Positions 11,127 to 22,416 of a DNA stretch of 64,000 nt are shown piece by piece. How positions within the stretch are numbered: the first letter of the stretch is position 1; every line of letters begins with the position of its first letter. The translations under genes were made by a program, and so were the position numbers. Source of the stretch: Syncephalastrum monosporum B8922 (lineage: Eukaryota; Mucoromycota; Mucoromycetes; Mucorales; Syncephalastraceae); contig JNEN01001269.1 of assembly GCA_000697355.1 (NCBI GenBank), positions 124,001 to 188,000 on the forward strand, given 5' to 3'. The notes under the pieces are model-generated. The model made no database searches. It saw only the letters and a program-made list of their open reading frames with translations, and was not told the origin of the DNA.

Positions 11127-13053
11127 TCAGGTTAGAGACCTATTTCCAAAGACATGGGTTGAAGGTGATGCAGATGATGGTGAAGCAGCAGCTGTAGTAG
11201 CAGCAGTAGCAGGCGAGGAAGACTCGCCCTGAAAGTCACGAAAATGACGTGCTGTACACGTATCATCGTTGCACGTACCACCCACCAGCTCATAGAGACA
11301 CATGCCTCCGTCTGCATTTGCTGCCCTTTCAGGCGACCTGTCCCGTACTTGAAATGGCAACCGGTGTGGTGTAAAATGGCCCTGACGCTTCATAAACATG
11401 ACAGCTCGTTTTTTAAACCTGTACTCACAATGATTTACCTTTTGAGTGTGCTTTAAAGGTGGCTTCATTTGCTTCTGTTCTTGCTGCGGTGTCTACAGAA
11501 GAAAATAGAGAGGGGAAGGAGAGGATGATTGAGTCTCGATACATGGACTCGGCTCATGATTCTAACTTGTCCGTTGCGCGTTGGGGGTTGCTGATGAGGT
11601 GTATGAGTCTGGGCGGAGGGCTTTTTATGCTGAGAAAGGGTTTGCTGCGGTTCGAGAGGCAAGAAGTCCTGGTTCCGAGCGGCTAAGGCAGGGCGCGCTT
11701 GAGCCTTGGATGCAGGACGAGGAGCAGCTGGAGCAGTAGAAGCAGCAGCCGCAGGAGGAAAAGGACAAGGAGGAGCAGATGGCGTTATGGGAGAGAGGCG
11801 GGCAGAGGGCGCTATTGAAATGGGTGGACGATATGCAGGGGATGCTGATGAAGATGCTGTGGATGGCCGTGGCGCAGGAGTGATGCGCGCCGTTGTATGG
11901 CTTAGTGCAGGCACAGACGAGTCCGAATTAGCCTGGGGGGTTTGTCGATGTGGCTGCGGCCGTCGTGCGGAAGTAGCCCGCATTGGGAGAGACGCGGGGC
12001 CTGCTTGTTCAAAAGATGCGATACTTCGTTTCGACTCAGTCGTCATGGGCACGGGCATGGGCACGGGCTTAGACATAGACATAGGCATGGGCATGGGCAT
12101 GGGCGGTGGGGCCGGTGCGGAAGCAGGCATCCCCCGCGCCATGGCCAAGAACTCACGGACGGTCGCATCGTGCGATGCATGGTGTTGTGCTGCTGTGTCG
12201 GCAAAAGAGGGTTCCTCGCGCTGGCGATGGCGATGCCGGTCTCCTCGCTTCTGTCTTCGATGCATCAACTGCATTCGACGTTTATCTCGGTTGCGCGGTG
12301 CTTTCCTTTCTCTCTTTGAACGGTATGCTTCTGGCCGTTGCTGTTGTTGCTGCTGCAGTTGTTGTTTTTCTTGCTGTTGCTGTTGCTGTTGCTGTTGTTG
12401 CTGTTGTTTTGAGCTGGGGCGAAGATTTTCAGCTGCTCGCTTCTGGATGAGAGACAGACGGATTTCACGGCGCATGATCTGCTCGTCCAGTTCTTGTCTA
12501 CGTTTCTCGTAACGTTGGACCTCCTCCGCAGCTTGGCGCGCCTTCTTCTCTGCCACCTGCAGCTGGCGAGCCAGTAGCCGGGGGTCATCCACAATCTCGC
12601 CTGGTTCTCCTCCGCTCTCCCCTTCATCCAGTGGATCAAACCAGTCGCAGGCGGTGTGATAACTCGACTGCGAGGCATTGTCATCGTCCTCATGGCTCAG
12701 TGACGCCTTGCGGATCTACACGGTGATTGACGTGAGATTGTTTTTCATGGCGCCCAGAAGCAGGCTGACATTACCTGGGTTAAAGCGGGAAGGCGTGGCG
12801 AAGCTGCGATAAGACAATGCGAGTGTCAATATGTGTGTCTGTGTGTCTGGCGCAAACAACAATGAGTGTGGTGTCAGGACGGCTCACCTTGGAAGCGTTT
12901 GGCAGCATGGGTCAAATACTCGTCTTCGTTACTACACACGCTGCTTCTACTACTAACACTACTGCTATTGGAAACATCCATATCTGACAACGCTGCACCA
13001 GGCTCTTCTCCATCGGACACTTCCATGTCCACAGGCGAATCTTCATACGACAT
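11127..13053 (-). CDS. Red1/ZFC3H1-type zinc-finger protein
   Basis: Exons in order of translation: 13053-12888, 12803-12775, 12715-11567, 11492-11429, 11347-11127; about 542 aa. The C-terminus carries CLYELVGGTCNDDTCTARHF (Cys-x8-Cys-x4-Cys-x3-His), the signature of the small CCCH-like finger of Red1 and ZFC3H1. These are nuclear scaffold proteins that hand RNAs to the exosome. Upstream are an acidic/Ser-rich N-terminus, a charged coiled coil (about 100-165, AARQLQVAEKKARQAAEEV region), a poly-Gln run, and a long Pro/Ser/Met-rich disordered part. Exon 2 is only 29 nt. The last intron (11428-11348, 81 nt) is in frame, so an unspliced form is also open (see findings). The family call rests on the finger alone. 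Confidence 0.78.
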
Positions 13054-13968
13054 TGTAAAAAGTAAAAGTAATAAAGGAAAAGAAAAAAGAAAAAAGAAAA
13101 AGCGAAGGATGCTCAATTTTCGAAAGCAGCGCTGATTCTTAGGGTGCACTACAAAGAAATAAGGGAAGATACTTTCGGCACCTTATTGCTGGTCGCCTCC
13201 TCGATGCTATTCGTCGACGACGGGCTAGATACCATGTGGCCATGTATGCGGCTTTTCTCAGATCCCGTTTATTTAACAATAGGAGACGGAGGCTTCCACA
13301 CCGCCTCATACCGAGATAATACCTCGCTATCTTTCCTGTCATACTTCTTTTGGGGGCGGGTAGTGCTGTCCATCTTTCGTTGTATCGCACGTATCCGTAT
13401 GCGACATTGGGTGGATTGAGCTTTTTGCGTTAACGGCTGTGGCGAACCCCCCCTCCCCAATTACCACCGCCAGGCAGTGCCTCCAACATCTCTGGAAGGG
13501 ATAATTGGCTGATATACATAAATGACTGGCAAACGACATGTCGCCCTTTTTACATGGGGTCGTCTCCTTCGAGCGCAAGCTTTGCAATTGCTGCCGAATC
13601 CTATTATTTTCTTTTCTTTTCTTTTTGTATATATCCGGGAGTCCCTAGGCAGTAGATACAGCAGCGGACGCGTCCATGTTTGAGAGCCGTCGCTGAACCC
13701 AAAGGTAGCTTGGACGCAGGTATGTGTCTTTTTTTGCCCTGCACAAGCCGTCGTCTTGGTGAAGGCACCGCAGAGCTCGCCCCGTACTCTACTCTACTGA
13801 GCTGTACAGCGCTCCCTTGTGTGAAAGTGTTGTGCTTCTGTTAAAGGCTGATCAAATGCAAAGCATGTCACCAGGACCCGGGCTGACAGCAACTTTACTG
13901 GATGGGAGATCCCAAAATGGGAAAGGCCGCCAGGGGCACTTTCTTTTGCTTTTCTATACACTTGTTTT
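13054..13968. other. Divergent intergenic region
   Basis: Shared upstream region of the Red1-like gene (-) and the tail-anchored protein gene (+). It includes an A/G-rich stretch near 13060-13110, a C-run near 13447-13454 and a TTTTCTTTTC tract near 13607-13627. No gene is supported. Confidence 0.5.
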
Positions 13969-15294
13969 ATGGTGACTGCCGTTGCACCGTCATCCGTGCG
14001 GTTTCGTCTCCTCTATGACTGGGAGACGGGTGCCAAGAACGACGAAGTACGCAAACTCAAGACGCGAATTTACCCTGCCTTTGAGAGTGAGCTCAACGGC
14101 GTCTCGATTTTCCGGCTTGTGGATCATGAGCTGGAGCACCACTACATTTCGGCGGGACAGCTGTGGCGCGCGTGCGGCTTGACGCTAACGGAGGGCCTGT
14201 TTCTATTTGAGCTCAAGGCGAGTGAGTACCAGGTCGACTTTCTGCAGCCGTGCTTTCCTTGGTGCGACGTGTGGGTGCGCCTGGATACTGCGTCCCACAT
14301 GGTCAGTTTGCTGGGCGTCGAAACCCAGCTCGACCCACTGTTATCCATTCCCGATACCATCTTTTCATCCGATAACTGCGCACGCAACGAACTCGTCCAC
14401 AACTGGCGCGCAGCCTCCATCCCGAGTGCACTCTACTCGACGCGCGCCCTGCTCGACGCCTCCCTCGACGGCATCGAACTCCTAGAAAACACCCGCAAGA
14501 TACGCACCCAGATCTCGCGCATGAAGCAGCCCGGCATGACCCTCAAAGACCGTCTCGAGACCGGCCTCGTCCGCTGGCAGATCCACGCCTATGAGGACTT
14601 CTTGGAGAAGAAACACACCGTAGCAGCGACGGATGAGGAACCGAGGGAAGCAACCAACTACGGTGCAATCTGGGATGTCTGGCAAGGTCTTTTATGCGAC
14701 CTTCAAACAGTAGCAAGTGGACGCGACGCAAAGGAAAATCGTGTCATGTCAGACACCATGATGGTTGGCAACATGCCCCTCAAACGCAAATTCCTCGAGC
14801 AAAGCCCACTGCTGCAGCAGATCTATATGGCCGTCATGGCCGAAAAGCTTTTCCTCACCACACAGACCTTGTCCACACAGACCGCGCCCACCTCCAATGA
14901 ACACGAGCCCTTGCCCTCTCGCCCGCCTTCTTCCTCACGCAAACCGCCGCCTGTCGCCAGCAGCCCTCTTATCGACGAGTCCAGCCTGAGCAGGAAGGAC
15001 AGTCTGCATCGCGCCTCGGTTTCGACAGGCCAACCCACGGATCTTAGCAACCAGGTGGACCCCAACATGATGCTGCATGACCGGATGGATCTCCTTGAGC
15101 AGGAGCTCTACCGCATGCGCAGAAAAGGCAAGAAACATGCAGAGATGAACCAGATGAGCATCCAGGATGTGCAGCTTCGCATGCTCGAACTCGAGAGTCG
15201 ATATACCCGCCTGGAGATGCGTAGACGGAGGCAGCAAGCCTTGTGGGTCCTGGTCGCTTCTCTGGCTATCCTGTGGGCCCTGTTCTTTCGCTAA
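13969..15294 (+). CDS. Uncharacterised coiled-coil, tail-anchored membrane protein
   Basis: A single exon, 441 aa, starting at ATG 13969. I do not recognise the family. The first 120 residues look folded (VRFRLLYDWETGAKNDEV, FRLVDHELEHHYISAGQLWR, CFPWCDVWVRLD). The middle is helical and charged, and about 300-375 is a Ser/Pro-rich linker. Residues about 385-425 form a coiled coil (MDLLEQELYRMRRKGKK, LRMLELESRYTRLEMRRRR). The last 16 residues are a hydrophobic helix (WVLVASLAILWALFF) ending at the C-terminus, so this is a probable tail-anchored protein facing the cytosol from ER, mitochondria or peroxisomes. The lack of introns contrasts with its neighbours. GC content and codon use look like the other coding exons. 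Confidence 0.75.
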   Translation: MVTAVAPSSVRFRLLYDWETGAKNDEVRKLKTRIYPAFESELNGVSIFRLVDHELEHHYISAGQLWRACGLTLTEGLFLFELKASEYQVDFLQPCFPWCDVWVRLDTASHMVSLLGVETQLDPLLSIPDTIFSSDNCARNELVHNWRAASIPSALYSTRALLDASLDGIELLENTRKIRTQISRMKQPGMTLKDRLETGLVRWQIHAYEDFLEKKHTVAATDEEPREATNYGAIWDVWQGLLCDLQTVASGRDAKENRVMSDTMMVGNMPLKRKFLEQSPLLQQIYMAVMAEKLFLTTQTLSTQTAPTSNEHEPLPSRPPSSSRKPPPVASSPLIDESSLSRKDSLHRASVSTGQPTDLSNQVDPNMMLHDRMDLLEQELYRMRRKGKKHAEMNQMSIQDVQLRMLELESRYTRLEMRRRRQQALWVLVASLAILWALFFR

Positions 15295-15841
15295 GATTAT
15301 GTAATGCTATTGTATACTTTTTCGTTCAAATGATACCCTAGGCCTTGATGACATGGCAATCCAGTAGATACTCCTTTGTTTTCCCTATGTAACTAGTTTC
15401 CTCTTTCTTCAGTCTGCCAACATAAAGCGCAGCTATATTGATGTATTTCTTTCATCGCCTCACTGTGCGGCCGAGTATAAAGCTAAACTGTACAGACAGG
15501 ATCAGCTATATTCTCTGCATAGACCATCCAGTCCTGGATATCACATTAAGCGAATAGACTTGCCCGGTGTGCAATATAAGAAAATACCAATATTTCTGTG
15601 AAACAGAGCGTTTGATGTTACACCGACGCCATTCACCGATCGCCCTGTTTGGTCGAGATCGCCGCATGGCCCATATTTAGCGTACTTTTTCTTTCGGTGC
15701 CTCCTGTCTCCCTGAATCTTTTTTATTGCCAATACCTCTCGTGCACAGACAAAACACAAAGCTTATACGCACATACATACGCATATAGCCACATAACCAT
15801 ATAGAAGCTCCCGATCGACGTATATCAGTGAACATATCCGG
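15295..15841. other. Intergenic region
   Basis: Spacer between two plus-strand genes; no gene, repeat or RNA is apparent. Confidence 0.5.
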
Positions 15842-17790
15842 ATGCCCTCGTCCTATACCGTCGCGCCGACGTCGGAATCCATCGAACTCCAGATCCCCTC
15901 TGAACAATCATCCTCGTCAAGTAATCAACGTCATCTCGCCCGTCCTTCGCGCCATGCCCACAAACGGTCCAGCTCCACCTCCTCGTTTGTCCTTTTCAAA
16001 GCACCTCATCTCGCCGAAGCCCAGGGTACACCTGCCCCGCATTCAGACTTTGACAGTTCAAAGCACTTGGCCATTCAGGTCAGTGCTCGTTGTGCTCTAT
16101 TTCGTTCTTTGGTCTCACACCACGTAGGCCTTCCCGTCCCTTCTCATGTCTGTTGTCGGCTTGGTGGTTGCAGGTTGGATGATGGATATCTTCCAGGTAT
16201 GCAAGGGTCTGAACCCAGGATTCGTCAAAGACTCATTCCATTTTCCTAGCATTGGGATGTGTTTGTCAAAGTATCTGAACTCTTTATCCTGGTGCCCGTC
16301 CTACTCAACCTGAAAGGCAATCTAGAAATGAATCTGGCTGCCCGTGTTTCTACATCGGTAATAATAAGAATAAGAAAAGAAGGGTGTCTTATCTGATCTA
16401 ACGGAGTAACTCTTTTGTCTGCAGGCCAACCTCGGTGATCTCGACAAGCCCGAGTCCAGGAATCCGCTGGTTATCGGTAACTTGACCTTGATCCAGGTCC
16501 AAGCCTTGATTGCAGGCTCGATTGCCGGTATCTTTTCCTTTGCCCTCGGCATTCTCGAGCACCCGGACGAACCAGCCACCGTATCTGAAAGCATCCTCGT
16601 TATCACCAGCTCCATGATTGCCGCGGCTGCCTCGAGCTTCGTCCTCGGTGTTTTCATGTGTGCCCTGATTGTCGTGAGCCGTCGCTTTCAGATCGATCCC
16701 GGTAAGCCGCTTTTTTTTTTCTTCATCCACAGCGCAGAGGAAAAACTGACCTTTTTTTGATCTCAGATAATATTGCGTGTCCGATGGCATCCTCGCTGGG
16801 CGATGTCGTCACCCTAGGCATCCTGGCAGGCTGTGCGCAACTCCTACTGGGATCTATGGGTAAGAAAATCAAAACAAGGGGAATAATATATACGAAAGAC
16901 TAACAAAAGTTGACTCTGCATAGACACTATGTTAAGCCTGGGTCTTCTACTCATCATGGTGGCATCGGTACCGTTCTTTGGAAAGTCTGTGTGGAAAAAC
17001 GGCACGGTCAAGGAATTACTCTATTCGGGATGGACGCCGATTATATTTGCTATGCTCTTTTCTAGGTAAAAGAAAAAAAAATTGAAGAAAGAAACGTTAC
17101 CGCCCCAAGTGAAGCAGCAACTGATCGTTACTTAGCTTTGCCGGTTTGATTCTCGAGCGCTACGTGGAGCAGTACAAAGGGTTAGCCATGCTAGTTCCCA
17201 TCTTGTGTGGTAAGTGTAGCGGATGGTTCGGCGTCATACCCGATCTCATGGCCCAAAAAAAAAAAAACTAGGTTTGGCAGGCAATCTCGGATCAATATAC
17301 GCGTCACGAATTAGCACTAGCCTCCACGCCGGCGCACGTGAGCAATACCGTCGTATCGAATTAACCCTGATGGTCATGAATGTACCTGTCCAGATTCTTT
17401 TTCTGGCTTTAATCTGGCTCCTCGACATCGGCCACCTCGACTTTACGTGGATGTTCTCCCTCACCTACTTTGTCGTATCCATGATCTGCGTAAGTCACAA
17501 CACAACGTGGTGATATGGCTACTTACTGCTTCTGATAGACGTGGCTGGCTCTCGTCATGGGCAAGTCCATGACCCTCGCTTTCTGGAAGCACGGCTACGA
17601 TCCCGACAACTACGTATTACCTTATTTGTAAGTCTCACGGATCAAAAGAAGGCTGAAAACTCATCACTATGTATGCAGAACTGCGATCATTGATGTCATT
17701 AGCACAAGTCTCCTCGTGATTTCTTTTTCATGGCTGTCGTCCCATGGGTACGCGGACCTGGCCGCATCCAGCAGCAACCTTAATCAATAG
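15842..17790 (+). CDS. SLC41/MgtE-type divalent cation (Mg2+) transporter
   Basis: Ten exons: 15842-16078, 16128-16196, 16250-16357, 16425-16701, 16767-16859, 16924-17065, 17136-17209, 17272-17489, 17539-17627, 17679-17790; 472 aa. The N-terminal 80 residues are Ser-rich and cytosolic. Then come two MgtE-like membrane repeats, each with the family core: [48 protein letters not shown] in the first, and [46 protein letters not shown] in the second. About ten hydrophobic segments are visible. The Asn and Asp residues in these motifs line the Mg2+ path in bacterial MgtE. The family mediates magnesium transport across plasma membrane or organelles; which membrane is used here is unknown. The regulatory CBS domains of bacterial MgtE are absent, as in eukaryotic SLC41. 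Confidence 0.93.
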
Positions 17791-18508
17791 TAATATCTGT
17801 AAGAGACGCATCCCCCATTATGTTTTACCCTGTACCCTTGCATTACTTGTACATAAAGCCACATTCATGTTAACGGATTAGACCATTCAATACGTATGCT
17901 GAGTATGGATGTAGTTAGCATAAGACAGAAGCAAGAAAATGGCACTTTGCAACTTTTTGTATGACATCGATACATGCCAGTGCTACCTTGGCCATGTTTA
18001 TATTGCACAGAGCCCAACTCACTGAAGATGAGCATTGGCGTTCGTCACTTTGATTAAGTTTTGCCTGTTTCGCCTCTCTACTTTGTTCATGAATGTCACT
18101 CTGTTTGCGGTGTGATGCCTCACAGGGCATTATCCTGTCTCAGAGCAAGCTCATCACTGCAGAGAGAACGGACATAGATAGGCACATTTGAATATTGACG
18201 TTTCTCATGATGATCTTCTGCTCTGCTTCCATAAAGTAATCTTATATGGTAAAAACGTACCTTGTGGGCGTGAGTCATGTAGAATACGGGAAACGGAAAA
18301 GATGCAGCAGCGACAATTGACTAGCTCTCACAGATCGACGAACCACGTATATACAGTGTACAGTATAGTGAGTAGCAGCAGCATATGGGAGTCTATTCTC
18401 TCTTGCTCAGTCCTGATCTGTCCTACTCTATCCTGATCTCCTTCCTTGTAACGTGAAAAAAAAAGAAAAAAAGATAAGGGGAAGATAACGAAACACATTT
18501 TCCAGGCG

Positions 18509-18554
<46 letters not shown>

Positions 18555-18896
18555 AAAGGGGAAAAAAAGAAAAACATTTTCCCGGGGAAAAAAAAAAAAA
18601 AAAAAAAAAAAAGACAAAGTAACTAATCAAACCAAGGTGTTTGGACTAAGTACGCAGCTCACGGTCATGTATCGATCGACTGGATGAAGGAAGAGCACGG
18701 GGTTGAGCCGCGAACGAGGTGCATGAAGGGTACCTGAAACCGCAACCAAACAGTTGTCTTTTCGCATCACGACGGGATTTAAAACACATGGTTTTGCCGC
18801 TTGGCTGCCGCTGGGTTGATTATCGCTTGGTGATTCCAATCACACCCGCTCCACATACTTCTTCCTTTCTCTCTTCCCTTTTACGTTTATATTTCA
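17791..18896. other. Intergenic region with two long poly-A tracts
   Basis: No gene is supported. The notable content is the pair of poly-A tracts at 18509-18553 and 18588-18612, described separately. Confidence 0.6.
18462..18612. repeat. Imperfect tandem repeat with poly-A tails
   Basis: Two similar units follow each other. Each has an A/G-rich part with AGGGGAA, then GAAACACATTTTCC (first) or GAAAAACATTTTCC (second), then a short G/C-rich step, then a pure A run of 45 (18509-18553) and 25 (18588-18612). The run lengths are likely to be unstable or mis-assembled. Confidence 0.8.
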
Positions 18897-20284
18897 ATGG
18901 AAGGACATCATCACGACCCGGCCTTCAATGTAGCCTGGAACAGAGGTGATTTATCGGAGGACCAGTTGGCTGAACTCACTGTAGAGCAACTCGAAAAGTA
19001 AGCGAGACCAATGGGTGCTGAAACTTGGACTGATTATCCCCTGATTTGAAACTTTGAAGATATAAGTTGCATCAGCAGTACCTCATTGAGCACAAAGGTA
19101 AGTGATCTCGAAATATTCGACCAGTCCCTTATACAGGAGTAGGTCACGAATCACGGCATGAGCTCATGGCGCTGATCCTGCTGTTCGCCCTTTTTGCCTC
19201 CCAGTTCTTGATTCTGTACTGGAAAAAGAAACATTATCGATCCTACCAAGCCGTGTCGCTCACCGGCCTCTACGTTTTCCCCTTGCTGTTTGCCCTTTAT
19301 GACGGCTGGTACCGTTTCTTGGCTGTGTGGTCCATCTTCTCTGCTCTCAACACATTCGGTAAGCTCAGGTAGCTTTGGGTGATCAAACAAGACTAGCTGA
19401 CTGACGGCTTTTCTATCTTAGTCTTGCACAAGGCATCCAAAAAACCGCTCGAGGCCATGACCCCGCGAATGGTGTACAAGTGGTACTCGGTCGTCTACAA
19501 CACGTCCTTTGTCGTCGGCATTGCAGGCTATGCTGTCATTTTGTTGGTCTTTTTCGGCCTTGGATCTCTCTTCTCTTCCGAACCGGGTGTCATGCAGTTT
19601 GGTCTCCTCTTGCTTAGCTACGGACTCTATTTCGGGTGAGTTATACTCTCTATCGGCAGAGTACGTAGTGACTCAACCTTGTTGCAGTGTTCTGGGCCGT
19701 GACTTTGTCGAAATTTGTTCGGATCGCATGGCTGCCACCGTTGGCTACTACTCCGAGGACGGATTCCCGCGGAAACATCTGAACAACAACATTTGTGCTG
19801 TCTGTGGTCAGGCCACCGCCAATGACATTGGCTCACTGACCGACCCGCAACAAAAGGCCATGTTTGCCGACGATACTGCGCATCAGCTCGCCTGTAAGCA
19901 CGTCTTTCACGAGAAGTGCATCCGCGGCTGGTGCCTCATTGGCAAAAAGGATATTTGCCCTTACTGGTACGTCTGGCTATTAGGATAATTCGAGGGAGGA
20001 CACTCACATCCTGTTTTAGCAAAGAGAAGGTGGATCTCAAGCAATTCAAAAAGAATCCGTAAGTCTATTCAGAAATATGGTGGCCGTCACTGACTTTATC
20101 CTGTAGATGGGATACGCAACAGCAACTGTATCTCAACATTCTCGATGGTGTACGCTATCTCGTCGTTTGGCAACCGGTAAGGACTTTTTTTTAGGGGGCC
20201 ACGCGGTGAACTTATTCTCTGGTGTTTATCTAGTTAATTTTTGGTGCGGTCCAACTCTCCTACTACCTCCTTGGCTTGGATTAG
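18897..20284 (+). CDS. RNF121: RNF121/RNF175-family membrane RING E3 ubiquitin ligase
   Basis: Eight exons: 18897-18997, 19060-19097, 19137-19358, 19422-19635, 19688-19966, 20020-20058, 20107-20176, 20234-20284; 337 aa. After a short polar N-terminus come about five membrane segments (MALILLFALFASQFLILYW, AVSLTGLYVFPLLFALY, VVGIAGYAVILLVFFGL, MQFGLLLLSYGLYFG). Then the family signature GRDFVEICSDRMA and a RING-H2-like finger at about 228-285 (NICAVCG, LACKHVFHEKCIRGWC, DICPYCKEKVDL). RNF121 is an ER/Golgi ligase in quality control and channel trafficking. All parts of the family are present in order, and the length fits (animal forms about 330 aa). Exon boundaries are canonical GT-AG throughout. 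Confidence 0.95.
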
Positions 20285-20913
20285 AGAAAGAAAGGTGAGA
20301 ATCAATTTCAAGGATAACGATGGGTCAGCTATGATTAAAGACGAGGATACTGAAGGTGCTTTCTCGCATCCGAGAATGGCTTTTTCGTTGGGGTAACTCC
20401 TTGATAAAAGCGACAAGTTGAACCCGAAAGAGCCATTCTGATGCAACAATGGGAATCACCAGTGCTTTGATGGGTTAATTCCAAAACGCTTGATATGAGC
20501 GCCCATGCGTTTATTTCCTTCGTATGATAAAAGTCCATACTGATTAGTTTCTTAGGCCATCGACTTTGCGCAATGCGACCAATGCATATTTCAGGGAATA
20601 TCCATATTACTATTTACATTTACAAACTTAATATTGAACACGTTACATAAACCTTGCACGTCTTACAATACCACACAACCCAGTTCTGCTCATCTATGCC
20701 AAGTGCTCCATTGATACAATATCTATTGTGGGGTGTACGTGTCAAGCTTTAGCGACGGGCAGCGCTGGCGGAGGAGGGGCTGTGTGCTTGAGTGACACGA
20801 GAGAATTTCGGCATGACGTCGTGACGCAATGAATTCCGCCTGGCTTCCTTGCTTGCCTTTCCACCCGGTGTGATCCTTCCCTTTTTTTGCCCATTTCTTC
20901 TAATTCTTTGCTC
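20285..20913. other. Intergenic region
   Basis: Spacer between RNF121 and TFG, both on the plus strand. No gene is supported; there is a T run at 20882-20888 before the TFG start. Confidence 0.5.
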
Positions 20914-21713
20914 ATGGACAACTACTCTAACTTGCGCAAGATGGTTTCGGGTGATATCACCGTCAAGTGTAAGTCATAGTCGTTGAAACCTGAACACCAG
21001 ATTCCCCATTCTCATGTCGTCTGAAGGCCGGTTCGGCGAGGAAATTCGACGGATACCTGTTAACCAGGCTCCAAATTATGACGAGTAAAGCCAATACCAC
21101 ATGAAAAAAAGCAACGCAGTCTGACCTATCCATCGATGTAGGCTCTGTCTAATGATGTACCGTCTCTTCAAAGACAAAATTTCGAGTCCGGAAAATGTCG
21201 ACCTGAAGTACGAGGATGATGGTATATATCTCTCGAGCAAGATTATGGCAATTGAAATATCTAATCGAGTACTTTAGAGGGTGACTTGATCACCATGATA
21301 GGTATGTACAAATGCTGGCTCAGGGCCGTCATAATTCATCCAAGTATCTCGTCTAGACGATGTGGACCTCGATGTCGCGATATCACAAAGTACACTGCTC
21401 AAGATCATAGTATTTGACAGAAAGGTACTCAACCACTCCACTGCTCGCCCACTCGAATCTGAACAACGCAAAATAAAAGCATACAAAAAAGCAAGGAGGA
21501 AGAAAAGACGATACGGAGCAGCTGTCGGTGGCAGATCTCGTGGCTCAGGTCACCGCGTTACGTGACACATTGAACAGATTTTTAGAGCAGGAGCAGAAAG
21601 AAGACCGCACCGCTCTGCAAAACACGTCCCCTTCTGCCACCGCGGAAAAGACGTATCGCCATCTATCTGCAGCTGAATTGGGTAATGACCATTAGGACGG
21701 ATGCAAAACAACC

Positions 21714-21752
<39 letters not shown>

Positions 21753-22072
21753 GAAGAAAAAAGAAAACAAAATTGACTCCTTGTACTTTCTTTATTAGCT
21801 GAATTCGAGGAAAGGCAGCAGCAACAACAACAACAGCAGCAGCAGCAGCAGCAGCCTGCAACATCGCAGCCGAGTGGACCACCCCCTTCTCAGTATGTAT
21901 CCCCACTTCCACCACAGCATGCCCCGCACCCCTCGGTAACAACGCCAAACCGTCCCTCGCATCCGCCTCAACTTCCTGTTCCTCAGCCTTCCGGTAACGT
22001 CCATGCTAGTGCCCCGCCGCCCTTTCGGCCAACCACCACAACCAGTCCAATCTATCCCTCACCGGAACAACG

Positions 22073-22113
<41 letters not shown>

Positions 22114-22289
22114 GCCCCCCCTTAACCCAACCATACCATTACCCGACACGCCCACCAGCACCAGCACCAGCACCAGCACCAGCACCAGCAATAGCACCAC
22201 CATCACAATCTCACCCAGGCTATCCACCCAGGCCTCCAGGAGTACCCCAGTCGCCGATGGCGGGAGGCATGCCGCAAGGATGGAGATAG
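20914..22289 (+). CDS. TFG: TFG-like PB1-domain protein of ER exit sites
   Basis: Seven exons: 20914-20968, 21027-21084, 21142-21221, 21278-21301, 21357-21424, 21492-21681, 21799-22289; 321 aa. Residues 12-95 are a PB1 domain very close to animal TFG: ITVKCRFGEEIRRIPVNQAP, YDELCLMMYRLFK, KYEDDEGDLITMIDD, DLDVAISQSTLLKI. A short coiled coil follows (VTALRDTLNRFLEQEQKE), then a long Gln/Pro-rich tail with two poly-Gln blocks and an Ala-Pro repeat, ending MAGGMPQGWR. TFG oligomerises through PB1 and coiled coil and organises COPII transport between ER exit sites and the ERGIC/Golgi; the P/Q-rich tail binds Sec23 in animals. Exon 4 is only 24 nt. The acceptor at 21491 is the one that keeps the frame, but its sequence (AAAAAAG) is weak. 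Confidence 0.92.
21717..21749. repeat. Poly-A run inside TFG intron 6
   Basis: A run of about 33 A in the intron 21682-21798, followed by GTAGAAGAAAAAAG. Length is probably variable. Confidence 0.8.
22074..22110 (+). repeat. CAG repeat encoding poly-Gln in TFG
   Basis: An uninterrupted run of CAG codons in the last TFG exon; an earlier, mixed CAG/CAA run lies at about 21815-21853. A (CCAGCA)n repeat encoding Ala-Pro follows at about 22154-22190. Confidence 0.85.
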
Positions 22290-22416
22290 TCATCTAAAAG
22301 ATAGTAATAAATGCGGTGTATGTGGCACAAAGAACGAAGAATGCTTTCCCTATCCATTGCCAAGACAACCCGTTCGGTTTCACCCGCTCTCTTTTCCGTA
22401 CTTTCTCCGCTTTGCC

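Noticed and set aside
11706..12512. 268-aa plus-strand frame with a poly-Cys run
   Set aside because: It is the reverse strand of the Gln-rich part of the Red1-like gene; the Cys run is antisense CAG/CAA.
18328..18630. Minus-strand poly-Phe frame
   Set aside because: Translation of the poly-A tracts; not a gene.
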